Origin: Rhodobacter capsulatus
Lineage (GTDB): Bacteria; Pseudomonadota; Alphaproteobacteria; Rhodobacterales; Rhodobacteraceae
Reading direction: 5' to 3'
DNA: 64,000 nucleotides
Assembly: GCF_005144475.1 (NCBI RefSeq)
Contig: NZ_SWJZ01000043.1
Location: 54,352-118,351, forward strand
Every line of letters begins with the position of its first letter. The first letter of the stretch is position 1. The position numbers were made by a program, and so were the translations under genes. The notes beneath the pieces were generated by a model. The model saw only the letters and a program-made list of their open reading frames with translations, did not search any database and was not told where the DNA came from. Shown here piece after piece: positions 18,216 through 28,780 of the stretch.

Positions 18216-19421
18216 ATGCTGGGATCGCTTGCCCGCTGGTGGCGCGGAGAGGCCGAGGCCGCAACGGACCTTCCGCCCGAGGCCCCGGGGCCGCTGATCT
18301 GGATGCAGGTCGGCCCCGAGGCCGCCCATGCCGGCCTTGAGGGCGCGCGGCAGGTTCTGGCGCGTCTCGAACGGCTGCGCCCCGAGATGCGGGTGATGCT
18401 GGCGCTGCCGCCGGGACCGGAGGCGACGCTGCCCGAAACCGTCGAAGTCGCGGCCCCGCCCGAAGACAGCCTTGCCGCCGCGCGGGATCTGCTTGACCGG
18501 GTCAAGCCGGGGCTGGTGGTGCTTTTCGGCAATGACCTGCCGGGCGGGCTGATCACCGCGGCCGACCGGGCGGGAATTGCGGTGATGATGGTGGATGTCT
18601 GCCTGCCGCCGCCCGCCCGCCGTCTGGGCCGGTTCGGGCAACGCGGGTTGTTGCGGCGGATCCGCCGGATCGTCGTGCGCGATCAGGCCTCGTTCGGGCT
18701 GCTCGAACGCCAGGGGCTTGACCCGGCGCAGATCGATGTCGGCGGCGTCCTCGGCCTGCCGCCGAAGCCTTTGCGCTGTTCCGAGGCGGAACGGGCCTCG
18801 ATGGCGAGCCTGACCCATACGCGGCCGGTCTGGCTGGCCGCCGCGGTGCCGCCCGCGGAAATCGACGCCGTGCTGGCGGCGCAGGCGCATGCGCAGCACC
18901 ACGCGCATCGGATGCTGCTGATCCTTGCGCCGGATCAGCCCGACGACGCGCTGGAGCTGGGCGACCGGCTGACCGATGCGGGCTGGGCGGTGGCGAGCCG
19001 CTCGCTGGAAGGCGAGCCCGATGCCGAGACGGAAATCTTTCTGGCCGATGATCCGGCCGAATACGGGCTTTGGTATCGCATCGCCCCGGTCAGCTACATG
19101 GGCGGCACGCTGATCGGCGCGGCCGGTCAGGCGCGGTCGCCCTTTGAACCGGCCTCGCTCGGCTCGGCGGTGGTGCACGGGCCGCAGACCGCGCCCTTCG
19201 CCGCCGATTATGCCCGGCTCGACGAAGCCCGGGCGGCGCGGTCGATCCATGACGACACCTCGCTTGGCGAGGCCATTGCCGATCTGATGTCGCCCGACCG
19301 CGCCGCGGTTCTGGCGCATAACGCCTGGGCCGTGACCTCGGGCGGGGCGGCTGCGGCCGAGGCCATCGTGCGGGCGATCTTGCGGGAATTCGACGCCGCC
19401 CGCGCAGAAAGGACAACGTGA
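18216..19421 (+). CDS. WaaA/KdtA-like glycosyltransferase (3-deoxy-D-manno-octulosonate transferase family), divergent
   Basis: A 401-residue two-domain GT-B protein. Between DUF4170 and lpxK, it has the C-terminal acceptor-domain pattern of Kdo transferases, [32 protein letters not shown], and [10 protein letters not shown] in place of the usual nucleotide-sugar motif. Conserved Kdo-transferase residues seem altered: the N-terminal GSVGE motif reads MQVGPEA, and the LVPRHPER-like motif lacks its His/Arg. It may be a paralogue with changed specificity. Overlaps the lpxK start (TGATG). Confidence 0.75.
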   Translation: MLGSLARWWRGEAEAATDLPPEAPGPLIWMQVGPEAAHAGLEGARQVLARLERLRPEMRVMLALPPGPEATLPETVEVAAPPEDSLAAARDLLDRVKPGLVVLFGNDLPGGLITAADRAGIAVMMVDVCLPPPARRLGRFGQRGLLRRIRRIVVRDQASFGLLERQGLDPAQIDVGGVLGLPPKPLRCSEAERASMASLTHTRPVWLAAAVPPAEIDAVLAAQAHAQHHAHRMLLILAPDQPDDALELGDRLTDAGWAVASRSLEGEPDAETEIFLADDPAEYGLWYRIAPVSYMGGTLIGAAGQARSPFEPASLGSAVVHGPQTAPFAADYARLDEARAARSIHDDTSLGEAIADLMSPDRAAVLAHNAWAVTSGGAAAAEAIVRAILREFDAARAERTT

Positions 19422-20410
19422 TGCAAGCCCCCGGTTTCTGGTTCACCGACCCCGCCCGCCCGGCGCTGCGGGCGCGGCTGCTTGGCCCGCTGGGGCGGAT
19501 CTATGCCGCGGCCACCCGGTTGCGGGTGGCGAAACCGGGGCTGCGGCTGCCGGTGCCGGTGATTTCGGTGGGCAACATCAATGCGGGCGGCACCGGCAAG
19601 ACGCCGACGGTGATCGCGCTGGCGCAGCTTCTGGCCGCGCGCGGGCTGGAGGCGCATGTGGTCAGCCGCGGCCATGGCGGCAGCCTGACCGGCCCGGTCC
19701 GCGTCGACGAAAGGCGCCACCGTGCCGCCGATGTGGGCGACGAGCCGCTGCTGCTTTCCGCCTTCACGCCGACCTGGGTCGCGCGTGACCGGGCGGCGGG
19801 CGCCCGCGCGGCGATGGCGGCCGGGGCAAAGCTGATCCTGCTCGATGACGGGCATCAGAACCCGGCGCTGCAAAAGGATCTCTCGATCGTCGTGGTCGAT
19901 GCGGCCAAGGGCTTCGGCAATGGCCTGTGCCTGCCCGCGGGGCCGCTGCGCGAGCCGGTGGCCGAGGGCATGGCCCGGGCCGATCTGGCGCTCTCGATCG
20001 GGCCGGTCCCGGCGCAGGAAAGCTTTGCCGCCCGCTGGGGGGCGCAGATCCCGGTGCCGCATCTGCGCGGGCAGCTGGTGCCGCTGCCCACCGGCATGGA
20101 CTGGGAGGGCCAGCGCGTGCTGGCCTTTGCGGGCATCGGCCATCCGGAGAAATTCTTTGCCACCCTGCGCGGTCTGGGCGCCGAGGTGGTGCGGGCCGAG
20201 GCGCTGGATGATCATCAACCGTTCTCGGCGCAGCTGCTGACGCGGCTGGAAACCGAATCGATCTTCCTGGATGCCCAGCTGGTGACAACGGAAAAGGACG
20301 CCGCCCGGCTGCCGATGTCGTTCCGGCCGAAGGTGCTGGCGCTGCCGGTGCGGCTGGTCTTCGAAGACGCCGCACCGCTTCTCAGGGCCCTCGAAGGGCT
20401 GGGGCTTTAA
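19421..20410 (+). CDS. lpxK: Tetraacyldisaccharide 4'-kinase
   Basis: Phosphorylates the 4' position of the lipid A disaccharide precursor at the inner membrane, using ATP. The 329-residue protein has an N-terminal hydrophobic/basic segment, the P-loop [14 protein letters not shown] (51-64), the conserved [13 protein letters not shown] and [13 protein letters not shown] (catalytic DDGxQ), and the C-terminal [10 protein letters not shown]. Start is the ATG overlapping the preceding stop; a GTG one codon earlier is possible. Its 3' end overlaps the convergent dsbA-like gene by 4 bp. Confidence 0.95.
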   Translation: MQAPGFWFTDPARPALRARLLGPLGRIYAAATRLRVAKPGLRLPVPVISVGNINAGGTGKTPTVIALAQLLAARGLEAHVVSRGHGGSLTGPVRVDERRHRAADVGDEPLLLSAFTPTWVARDRAAGARAAMAAGAKLILLDDGHQNPALQKDLSIVVVDAAKGFGNGLCLPAGPLREPVAEGMARADLALSIGPVPAQESFAARWGAQIPVPHLRGQLVPLPTGMDWEGQRVLAFAGIGHPEKFFATLRGLGAEVVRAEALDDHQPFSAQLLTRLETESIFLDAQLVTTEKDAARLPMSFRPKVLALPVRLVFEDAAPLLRALEGLGL

Positions 20411-21069
20411 CCCCCCAGCTTGGCGTCGAGGATCTTCTTCAGCTCGGCATAGCCCATGTTGTCGTATTTCTGGCCGTTGATCACCAGCGTCGGCGTGGCC
20501 TCGATCGCATCGGCGGAGGCGTTCTTCTGATAGGTCATCACCATCGCCTCGGCGCGGGCGGTGTCGTTCAGACAGGTCTCGATCTGGTCCTTGGTCAGAC
20601 CGGCCTTGATGCCGATCTTGCGCAGGTTCTCGGCGATCACCGCCTCGGTCCCGTCGCCGATCCAGGATTTCTGTTCGGAAAACAGCATCCCGGCGATGCC
20701 GTAATATTTCAGATCGCCGCCGCATTGCGCCACCTGCCCGGCCCAAAGACCGAACTTGTCGAAATAGACCTCGCGCAGGATGAAGCGGACCTTGCCGGTG
20801 TCGATGTAATCGCGCTTGAGGGCGCCAAACACCGTCTCGTGGAACCGGGCGCAATGCGAACAGGTGAACGAGGCATATTCGATCAGCGTCACCGGCGCAT
20901 CGGCGCGGCCCAGCGCGACATCGGGCAGGATGGCGCCGCCCGACGCGGCCTCGGCCGGGGTGGCGATCAGCGTCTCGGCCGGGGCCTGCCGCAGCACGGC
21001 ATAGCCGCCGCCCGCAGCCGCAACCACGGCGCCACCGGCGAGGCCAAGCAAAAGGGAACGTCGGTTCAT
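20407..21069 (-). CDS. DsbA family thiol:disulfide oxidoreductase
   Basis: A 220-residue exported thioredoxin-fold protein. The N-terminus [22 protein letters not shown] is a signal or anchor with an RR pair. The redox motif is C70-S-H-C73 in [10 protein letters not shown], and the cis-proline loop is ATPTLVIN. It should oxidise or isomerise cysteines in periplasmic proteins. Translationally coupled to dciA (ATGA overlap at 21066-21069). Family is DsbA/BdbD-like; the exact clients are unknown. Confidence 0.88.
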   Translation of the reverse strand: MNRRSLLLGLAGGAVVAAAGGGYAVLRQAPAETLIATPAEAASGGAILPDVALGRADAPVTLIEYASFTCSHCARFHETVFGALKRDYIDTGKVRFILREVYFDKFGLWAGQVAQCGGDLKYYGIAGMLFSEQKSWIGDGTEAVIAENLRKIGIKAGLTKDQIETCLNDTARAEAMVMTYQKNASADAIEATPTLVINGQKYDNMGYAELKKILDAKLGG

Positions 21070-21647
21070 GGATCAGCCTTTCTCAGCTCGTCCCGCCGTC
21101 TGGCGGGTTTCATCAGGATGTTTCGGGCAAGGTCTTCCAGCGCCGCCCGCAGCCCGGCATCGGCCAGGCCCTCGGTCGCCGCCTGCGCCCTGGCGCAGAC
21201 CTCGGGGGTGGGTTTCGGGGCGGCCTTTTTCGGCGCCGGGGCAAAGGCCGCCTGCCCCTCGGCAAAGCCGGTGGCGGCGGTCTGGGTGATCAGGATGCGC
21301 GAAATCGCGTTGTAGCCGTAGCAGGCATTGACCTTGGCGCGGATCTTTTCGCGGCTCATGTCGATCATCGGCGCCATCGGCCCCGCGACCAGCAGCGTCA
21401 GACTGGCGCCGATGCCTTCGCGGCCGTAGCCGATCTTCACCGGGCGGGCATGGGCGGCGATCTCGGCGCCGACGACCTCGGCCCAATGCGTCACCAGACG
21501 GGCGATGGCGAAACCGCGCGCTTCCCCTGCGGCGCGGATGCGCTCCTTCACCAGACCGGCAGCCGGCTCGAAGCCGCGCATCCGGCGCAGCTTCGCGGGC
21601 GCCGCGGGGCGCTCGGACGGCGCGTGGTGGTGGTGATCGTCGTCCAT
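21066..21647 (-). CDS. dciA: DciA-like DUF721 protein (putative replicative helicase loader)
   Basis: A 193-residue protein with a DUF721 domain at about 30-125: GLVKERIRAAGEARGFAIARLVTHWAEVVGAEIAAHARPVKIGYG, then LTLLVAGPMAPMIDMSREKIRAKVNACYGYNAISRILI. DciA proteins assist loading of DnaB helicase in bacteria lacking DnaC/DnaI. The N-terminus holds a run of four histidines and the C-terminus is an extra region of about 60 residues, as in other alphaproteobacterial members. First gene of a pair with the DsbA-like protein. Confidence 0.8.
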   Translation of the reverse strand: MDDDHHHHAPSERPAAPAKLRRMRGFEPAAGLVKERIRAAGEARGFAIARLVTHWAEVVGAEIAAHARPVKIGYGREGIGASLTLLVAGPMAPMIDMSREKIRAKVNACYGYNAISRILITQTAATGFAEGQAAFAPAPKKAAPKPTPEVCARAQAATEGLADAGLRAALEDLARNILMKPARRRDELRKADP

Positions 21648-21728
21648 CCCTGTCCTTTCCGGAACTTGGTCCTATTCTAGGCAGGCCACGGGGCAAAGCC
21701 AGAGGAATGGGGCGGGGGGCCATAAAGA

Positions 21729-22787
21729 TTGCGTGACGGAAGCGAGGCAGAAGCGGGGGCGGCGCTGCTGGCCTGGTATGACCGACAGGCGCGGGTGATG
21801 CCCTGGCGCGTCGGTCCGGCAGACCGCGCCGCGGGCGTGCGGCCCGATCCCTATCACGTCTGGCTCTCCGAGGTGATGCTGCAGCAGACGACCGTCGCTG
21901 CCGTGCGCGATTATTTCCGCCGCTTCACCGCGCGCTGGCCCGGCGTGGCCGATCTGGCCGCAGCCGAGGATGGTGCGGTGATGGCCGAATGGGCAGGGCT
22001 TGGCTATTACGCCCGCGCCCGCAACCTCTTGAAATGCGCCCGTGCCGTGGCGGCGGCGGGCGGGCGGTTTCCGCAAACCTCCGAGGGCCTGCAGGCCCTG
22101 CCCGGCATCGGCCCCTATACGGCGGCGGCGGTGGCGGCGATCGCCTTTGACGAGCCCGCGGTAGTGGTCGATGGCAATGTGGAACGGGTGGTGGCGCGGC
22201 TCTGGGCGGTTGAAACCCCGATGCCCGCGGCGAAACCGGAGCTGGTGGACAAGGCCGGGCGGCTGACGCCCAAGCTTCGCCCCGGCGATCATGCGCAGGC
22301 GATGATGGATCTGGGCGCGACGATCTGCACCCCGCGCAACCCGGTCTGCGCGCTTTGCCCGGTCAATGATTTCTGCGCCGCAACGGCGCGGGGCATCGCG
22401 GCAGAGCTGCCGCGCAAGATGCCCAAGCCCGAGAAACCGACCCGCTTCGGTCTGGCCTATGTCGCGCTCGCCCCCGACGGCGGGGTGCTTCTGGAACGTC
22501 GCCCGGACAAGGGGCTTCTGGGCGGGATGCTCGGCTTTCCCGGCTCGGACTGGGCCGAGAGCGAACCCGCCCCCTGCCCGCCGCTGAGCGCCGACTGGAC
22601 CCCGCTGTCGCACGAGGTCCGCCACACCTTCACCCATTTCCACCTGCGGCTGCGGGTCTTCGTCACCCAGACCGAGGGCGAAGGATTCACGCCGAAAGCG
22701 GACTTTTCGCCCGCCGCCCTGCCCACGGTGATGCGCAAGGTCTGGGACACGGCGCAGGCAGGGGCTCCGCCCCCCCGGGATATTTGA
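21729..22787 (+). CDS. mutY: A/G-specific adenine glycosylase
   Basis: A 352-residue base-excision repair enzyme that removes adenine mispaired with 8-oxoguanine. Catalytic E48 is in SEVMLQQTTV, the helix-hairpin-helix is LPGIGPYTA (124-132) with catalytic D148, and the 4Fe-4S cysteines are C200, C207, C210, C216. The C-terminal Nudix-like domain recognises 8-oxoG. The start appears to be a TTG (21729); no ATG is available in frame nearby. The last residues (PPPRDI) and the stop are encoded by the left arm of an intergenic palindrome. Confidence 0.93.
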   Translation: MRDGSEAEAGAALLAWYDRQARVMPWRVGPADRAAGVRPDPYHVWLSEVMLQQTTVAAVRDYFRRFTARWPGVADLAAAEDGAVMAEWAGLGYYARARNLLKCARAVAAAGGRFPQTSEGLQALPGIGPYTAAAVAAIAFDEPAVVVDGNVERVVARLWAVETPMPAAKPELVDKAGRLTPKLRPGDHAQAMMDLGATICTPRNPVCALCPVNDFCAATARGIAAELPRKMPKPEKPTRFGLAYVALAPDGGVLLERRPDKGLLGGMLGFPGSDWAESEPAPCPPLSADWTPLSHEVRHTFTHFHLRLRVFVTQTEGEGFTPKADFSPAALPTVMRKVWDTAQAGAPPPRDI

Positions 22788-22832
22788 GGCAAGATAAAGG
22801 GATGCAGGTTTCTTCTTGGTGCAAATACGCCC
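22773..22832. repeat. Intergenic palindrome, mixed-arm copy overlapping mutY 3' end
   Basis: Left arm (22773-22798) is the CCGGGATATTTGAGGCAAGA type; right arm (22808-22832) is the GTTTCTTCTTGGTGCAAATA type, so the two variants of the arm are combined in one element. They still pair over TATTTG and CAAGA. It sits between convergent mutY and alkB. Confidence 0.85.
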
Positions 22833-22839
22833 TTGCCGC

Positions 22840-23475
22840 CTATGTCACCACGCGCAGCGTCAGGTTGATGCGCCCGCCCTGCGGCAGAAGCGTCGAGGTG
22901 CCGGGCGCGATCCGGTCGATGCCATGGTAAAGCAGCCGCGCGGAACCGCCCATCACCAGCACATCGCCCGAACGCAGCCAGAGGCTTTGCGTCGATCCCC
23001 CGCGCGTCTCGTTGCCGATCCGAAACAGCCCGTCATCGCCCAAGCTGATCGACACGACGGGCTGGGAAAAATCCGCTTCGTCGCGGTCCTGGTGCAGGCC
23101 CATCCGGGCCTTTTCGCCGTAGAAGTTCACCAGACAGCAGTCCGGGCTGCGATCCGACCCGGACACCGCCCGCCAGAGGCCCAGCACGCTTTCCGGGATC
23201 GGCGGCCATGCCCCGCCCGAGGGATGCGTTTCGCTGTAGCGATAGCCGCGCCGGTCGGCCACCCAGCCGAACCGCCCGGCCGAGGTCATCCGCACCGACA
23301 TCGGCCGCCCATAGGGCGTCATCGGCGAGAACAGCGGCGCCGCCGCCACCACCGCGCGCAGGTCTTCGACAAGGGCTGCCTGTTCCGTGGGCACAAGCCA
23401 GCCGGGGTAATGGCGAAAGCCGCGGATTTCCTGCGGATCAGGGCGAATCTGCACCGGTCGGGCGGATTGTGGCAT
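22840..23475 (-). CDS. alkB: Alpha-ketoglutarate-dependent DNA/RNA dealkylase AlkB
   Basis: A 211-residue Fe(II)/2-oxoglutarate dioxygenase that repairs 1-methyladenine and 3-methylcytosine. The iron ligands are H128 and D130 (GLHQDRDE) and H184 (LLYHGIDR); the oxoglutarate arginine is R202 with downstream R208. CLVNFYGEKARMGLHQD and SISLGDDGLFRIG are typical of AlkB. Start at MPQSARP (ATG 23475); the longer frame runs through the dnaK promoter. No Ada-like gene is adjacent. Confidence 0.93.
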   Translation of the reverse strand: MPQSARPVQIRPDPQEIRGFRHYPGWLVPTEQAALVEDLRAVVAAAPLFSPMTPYGRPMSVRMTSAGRFGWVADRRGYRYSETHPSGGAWPPIPESVLGLWRAVSGSDRSPDCCLVNFYGEKARMGLHQDRDEADFSQPVVSISLGDDGLFRIGNETRGGSTQSLWLRSGDVLVMGGSARLLYHGIDRIAPGTSTLLPQGGRINLTLRVVT

Positions 23476-23502
23476 TTGTCGCAAACTCCCGCGCGTCAGT
23501 TC

Positions 23503-23531
23503 TTGCAGGGCTATTTTCCCCTCCTTATATA
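23503..23531 (+). promoter_or_regulatory. Putative dnaK promoter
   Basis: TTGCAG (23503-23508), 17-bp spacer, TATATA (23526-23531), about 115 bp before dnaK. A CCCCTCC inside the spacer recalls heat-shock sigma -10 elements, but the spacing to CTTGC is short, so I read this as a sigma-70 type promoter. Confidence 0.65.
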
Positions 23532-23644
23532 CGCCGGGAAGCCGGAGCAGGCCACCTGCGCCGGACCGTCTGGAAACCTTGGGATAGGGGCCGGGGGCCT
23601 GATGGGACCCGCCCCCACCTGTCGCCGAAAGAAGAGGTATTGAA

Positions 23645-25561
<1,917 letters not shown>

Positions 25562-25577
25562 GCGCCGGAACCTGAGG

Positions 25578-25602
25578 AGCGGGCCCCGTCTTGGGGCTCG
25601 CT
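25578..25602 (+). other. Hairpin between dnaK and dnaJ
   Basis: AGCG-G-GCCCC pairs with GGGGC-T-CGCT around GTCTT with one mismatch, without a T-run. It may lower dnaJ relative to dnaK expression, but that is inference. Confidence 0.4.
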
Positions 25603-25629
25603 TCCGTGTTCTCGCAGTGGGGCTTTCCA

Positions 25630-26784
25630 ATGGCGAAGCGTGATTTCTACGAGGTTCTGGGGGTGTCCAGGGGCGCCTCGGCCGAGGAGATCAAGAAGGC
25701 CTATCGCAGCAAGGCGAAGGAACTGCACCCCGACCGCAATCAGGACAATCCGCAGGCCGAGGCCCAGTTCAAGGAAGTGAACGAAGCCTATGACGTGCTG
25801 AAGGATGGCGACAAGAAGGCTGCCTATGACCGCTACGGTCACGCGGCTTTCGAGGGCGGCATGGGCGGCGGCGGTCCGCGCGGGCCTTATGGTCAGGGCG
25901 CGGATTTCTCCTCGGCTTTCTCGGATGTGTTCGAGGATCTGTTCGGCGATTTCATGGGCGGGCGCGGCGGCGCGGGCGGCGGTGGCCGGTCGCGGGCGAC
26001 GCGCGGCTCGGACCTGCGCTACAACATGCGGGTGACGCTGGAAGAGGCGTTCAAGGGGTCGCAAAAGACGATCACCGTTCCGGGTTCGGCCGCTTGCGGA
26101 TCGTGCAACGGCACCGGGGCCGAAGGGGGCGCGGAACCGCAAACCTGTCCGACCTGTTCGGGTCTGGGCAAGGTGCGGGCGCAGAACGGCTTCTTCACCG
26201 TCGAACGCACCTGCCCCACCTGTGGCGGGCAGGGTCAGGTGGTGAAGAACCCCTGCCGCGTCTGTCACGGTTCGGGCCGGATCGAGAAGGAACGGACGCT
26301 GTCGGTCAACATCCCCGCGGGGGTGGAAACCGGCACGCGGATCCGTCTGGCGGGCGAGGGCGAGGCCGGGATGCGCGGCGGGCCCTCGGGCGACCTTTAT
26401 ATCTTCATCGAGGTACGCGAGCATGCGATCTTCCAGCGCGACGGGGTGAACCTGTTCTGCCGGGTGCCGGTCAGCATGGTCTCGGCGGCGCTGGGGGGCG
26501 AGGTCGAGGTGCCGACGATCGACGGCGGCCGGTCCAAGGTCAAGGTGCCGGTGGGCAGCCAGTCCGGTCGGCAGATGCGTCTGCGCGGCAAGGGCATGCC
26601 CGCGCTGCGCGGTGGCGGCATCGGCGACATGGTGATCGAGCTTGCGGTCGAAACGCCGGTGAACCTGACCACGCGGCAAAAGGAACTGCTGGACGAATTC
26701 CAGCGCATTCAGGCCGAGAACAACCCCGAGGGGGCGTCGTTTTTCCAGAAGGTGAAAAGCTTCTGGGACGGGATGAAGGGCTGA
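25630..26784 (+). CDS. dnaJ: Molecular chaperone DnaJ (Hsp40)
   Basis: A 384-residue type I J-protein that stimulates DnaK ATPase. The J domain (1-70) contains the HPD motif in ELHPDRNQ, followed by a Gly-rich linker (about 75-125), the zinc domain with four CxxCxGxG motifs ([32 protein letters not shown]) and the C-terminal substrate-binding domain ending KSFWDGMKG. Start ATG 25630, 68 bp after dnaK; terminator at 26801-26827. Confidence 0.97.
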   Translation: MAKRDFYEVLGVSRGASAEEIKKAYRSKAKELHPDRNQDNPQAEAQFKEVNEAYDVLKDGDKKAAYDRYGHAAFEGGMGGGGPRGPYGQGADFSSAFSDVFEDLFGDFMGGRGGAGGGGRSRATRGSDLRYNMRVTLEEAFKGSQKTITVPGSAACGSCNGTGAEGGAEPQTCPTCSGLGKVRAQNGFFTVERTCPTCGGQGQVVKNPCRVCHGSGRIEKERTLSVNIPAGVETGTRIRLAGEGEAGMRGGPSGDLYIFIEVREHAIFQRDGVNLFCRVPVSMVSAALGGEVEVPTIDGGRSKVKVPVGSQSGRQMRLRGKGMPALRGGGIGDMVIELAVETPVNLTTRQKELLDEFQRIQAENNPEGASFFQKVKSFWDGMKG

Positions 26785-26800
26785 GCCTTTGATCAGACCG

Positions 26801-26827
26801 AAAGGGGGCGCCTGCGGGCGCCCTTTT
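26801..26827 (+). terminator. Intrinsic terminator of dnaK-dnaJ
   Basis: AAAGG-GGGCGCC (stem 26806-26812) pairs with GGCGCCC (26817-26823), loop TGCG, then TTTT. The T-run merges directly into a half palindrome. Confidence 0.88.
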
Positions 26828-26850
26828 GCGTATTTAGGCCAAGAAGAAAC
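26828..26850. repeat. Half copy of the intergenic palindrome
   Basis: One arm GCGTATTTAGGCCAAGAAGA (continuing AAC) directly after the dnaJ terminator T-run. No partner arm is present before radC. Confidence 0.8.
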
Positions 26851-26851
26851 G

Positions 26852-26866
26852 TTAACCCTTTCTTTA
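26852..26866 (+). promoter_or_regulatory. Possible CtrA-type site ahead of radC
   Basis: TTAA-N7-TTTA, one base off the TTAA-N7-TTAA consensus of the cell-cycle regulator CtrA, ending 2 bp before the first radC start codon. In a GC-rich window a few such near-matches are expected by chance, so this is only a candidate. Confidence 0.3.
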
Positions 26867-26868
26867 CC

Positions 26869-27654
26869 ATGACGGCGCAAGCTGGGGGCATGAAGACCCG
26901 AACCTCCAGCTTTGACGAAGGGCCGACCCTGTTTGGCGACCCGGACGAGGCGCAGCCGGTTTCTCTCTCCTCCGACCGGCTGCCCTCTTACATCACCGAT
27001 CACCGCAAGCGGCTGCGGGAACGCTTCATCACGGGCGGCGCCGAGGCGATGCCCGATTACGAGCTTCTGGAACTGATCCTGTTTCGCGCCCTGCCGCGGC
27101 AGGATGTGAAGCCCCTGGCGCGGCGGCTGCTCGATGTCTTCGGCAGTTTCGGCCATGTGCTGGCGGCGCCCGCGGTGCGGCTGACCGAGGTCACCGGCGT
27201 CGGCGAGGCCGTGGTGCAGGAGCTGAAAATCGTCGAGGCGGCGGCGCAACGGCTGGCCCGGTCGCGGGTGTTGCAGCGGCCGGTGCTGTCGTCCTGGCAG
27301 GCGCTGCTTGACTATTGCCACGCCGCGATGGCGCATCGCCCGACCGAGCAGTTCCGGGTGCTGTTCCTGGACCGCAAGAACCTGCTGATTGCCGACGAGG
27401 AACAGGCGCGCGGCACCGTGGATCATGTCCCCGTCTACCCGCGCGAGGTGGTGAAACGGGCGCTGGAGCTGGACGCCTCGGCGTTGATTCTGGTGCATAA
27501 CCACCCCTCGGGCGATCCGACGCCGTCGCAGGCCGACATCGCGATGACCGAGCAGATCCGCCACGCCGCCGAGGCTTTGGGGCTGGTGCTGCACGACCAT
27601 CTGGTGATCGGCAAGGGCCGCGAACTCAGCTTTCGCGCCGAAGGGCTGCTTTAA
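26869..27654 (+). CDS. radC: RadC family JAB-domain protein
   Basis: A 261-residue protein with an N-terminal helix-hairpin-helix-like region (about 60-130, [14 protein letters not shown]) and a C-terminal JAB/MPN metalloprotease-like domain with the JAMM motif [14 protein letters not shown] (210-223). Historically called a DNA repair protein, but the biochemical role is not settled. The start is ambiguous: ATG 26869 lacks a ribosome site, and ATG 26890 has only a GGGGG very close to it. Convergent overlap of 4 bp with the next gene. Confidence 0.88.
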   Translation: MTAQAGGMKTRTSSFDEGPTLFGDPDEAQPVSLSSDRLPSYITDHRKRLRERFITGGAEAMPDYELLELILFRALPRQDVKPLARRLLDVFGSFGHVLAAPAVRLTEVTGVGEAVVQELKIVEAAAQRLARSRVLQRPVLSSWQALLDYCHAAMAHRPTEQFRVLFLDRKNLLIADEEQARGTVDHVPVYPREVVKRALELDASALILVHNHPSGDPTPSQADIAMTEQIRHAAEALGLVLHDHLVIGKGRELSFRAEGLL

Positions 27655-28583
27655 TTCGCCGCCACGGCCAGCGGGAAGCCGGGCAGCGGCATCATCACCG
27701 CGCCCTCGCCATCGTCGCAACCGGGCATCGCCAGCGACAGCTGCGCCTGATCGGTCGCCTTGCCAAGCTGGCGCAGGACCGAACCGGCCATGTCCTTGCC
27801 GCAGGTCTGCGGCGTCACCGGCGCCTCCAGCACCAGCCGAATGTCCGACATCGCCGCCGGGGCGGAATAGATCTGCACCGCCTGCGCGGCGCCGGGCGGG
27901 CCGAAGCTGGTGATCCAGCCGCCCAAAGGGGTGTCCGCCGCACGCGGCAGCGCCACCGAGACATCACCGATCGAGCCGGGCGCGGCGCCGTATTCATAGC
28001 CATGCAGCTGCAAGCCGGTTTCGGGCGCAAACGTCACCGCGAGGCGGTTGACCGTCGCCAGCGTGGGCACGCGCAGCGCCACCTGCGGCGCGGTCCCCTC
28101 CCCCGGAAGGCCGAGCGCAAAGACCGCCTGCTCGGCAAAGGCGGGCACCAGACCGCTCCAGCCGCCGTCGTCCGAAAGCCGGATCGGCAGGCGCAGCCCG
28201 GCGTGGCGGATCTCGGCCGGTTCCGCGCCATGGCAGGGCGCAAGCACGGTCAGCCGGACCGAGGCCCCGGGGGCAAGCTCGGCCTGCAGCTGCGGGGCAG
28301 CACATCCGGTCGGCGCGACGCCGCTGTCCTGCGGCAACGGGCCCAGCGCGGCTTCGGCGGCGGGGCGGCGCATCGCGGGCACCGTCAGCTTCGGCAGAAC
28401 AAGCGCGGGCGCAGGCGCGACCTCGGCCAGATGCACCCGGGCGCCCGGCATCACCGCGGCCGTCACCGGCCGGGCCGACCCGGCGTGCAGCCCCTCTGGC
28501 GCGGCCGTCTGCATGACATGCCCGGTGGCCGCCGCCAGAACGAAGGTGGTGCAGACCATGGCAATCTTGTGAATCGGTTTCAT
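27651..28583 (-). CDS. Hypothetical exported protein (310 aa)
   Basis: No family recognised. Residues 1-26 ([26 protein letters not shown]) look like a signal peptide or single anchor. The remainder is rich in Ala, Pro and Leu, has beta-like stretches such as [43 protein letters not shown], and four cysteines (TGCAAP, APCHG, QTCGKD, PGCDDG) that could form two disulfides. Its position before secA on the same strand is probably incidental, since secA has its own terminator. Confidence 0.65.
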   Translation of the reverse strand: MKPIHKIAMVCTTFVLAAATGHVMQTAAPEGLHAGSARPVTAAVMPGARVHLAEVAPAPALVLPKLTVPAMRRPAAEAALGPLPQDSGVAPTGCAAPQLQAELAPGASVRLTVLAPCHGAEPAEIRHAGLRLPIRLSDDGGWSGLVPAFAEQAVFALGLPGEGTAPQVALRVPTLATVNRLAVTFAPETGLQLHGYEYGAAPGSIGDVSVALPRAADTPLGGWITSFGPPGAAQAVQIYSAPAAMSDIRLVLEAPVTPQTCGKDMAGSVLRQLGKATDQAQLSLAMPGCDDGEGAVMMPLPGFPLAVAAN

Positions 28584-28725
28584 GCCCGGATCCTCCTGCT
28601 TCTTGCCAAAAGGTTAACGCGCAATCTCGGCAAAGCTTGGGCCGGACTGCGGCACGGTTTCCAAAAGGGAAACGTCACCCCGACAGGGGATTTTCACAAA
28701 TATACAAACAGATCAACAGGATAAT

Positions 28726-28756
28726 GAAAACGACAGCCCGGTTGCGCCCCGGGCTG
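28726..28756 (-). terminator. Intrinsic terminator of secA
   Basis: Stem CAGCCCGG (28734-28741) with CCGGGCTG (28749-28756); in the minus direction it is followed by TCGTTTTCATT, 25 bp past the secA stop. Confidence 0.82.
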
Positions 28757-28780
28757 CCGCCTTATTTCGCCGCCTTTGTT

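Noticed and set aside
23502..23530. Heat-shock sigma factor promoter for dnaK
   Set aside because: CTTGC and CCCCTCC are only about 9 bp apart, too short for the usual spacing; the sigma-70 reading fits better.
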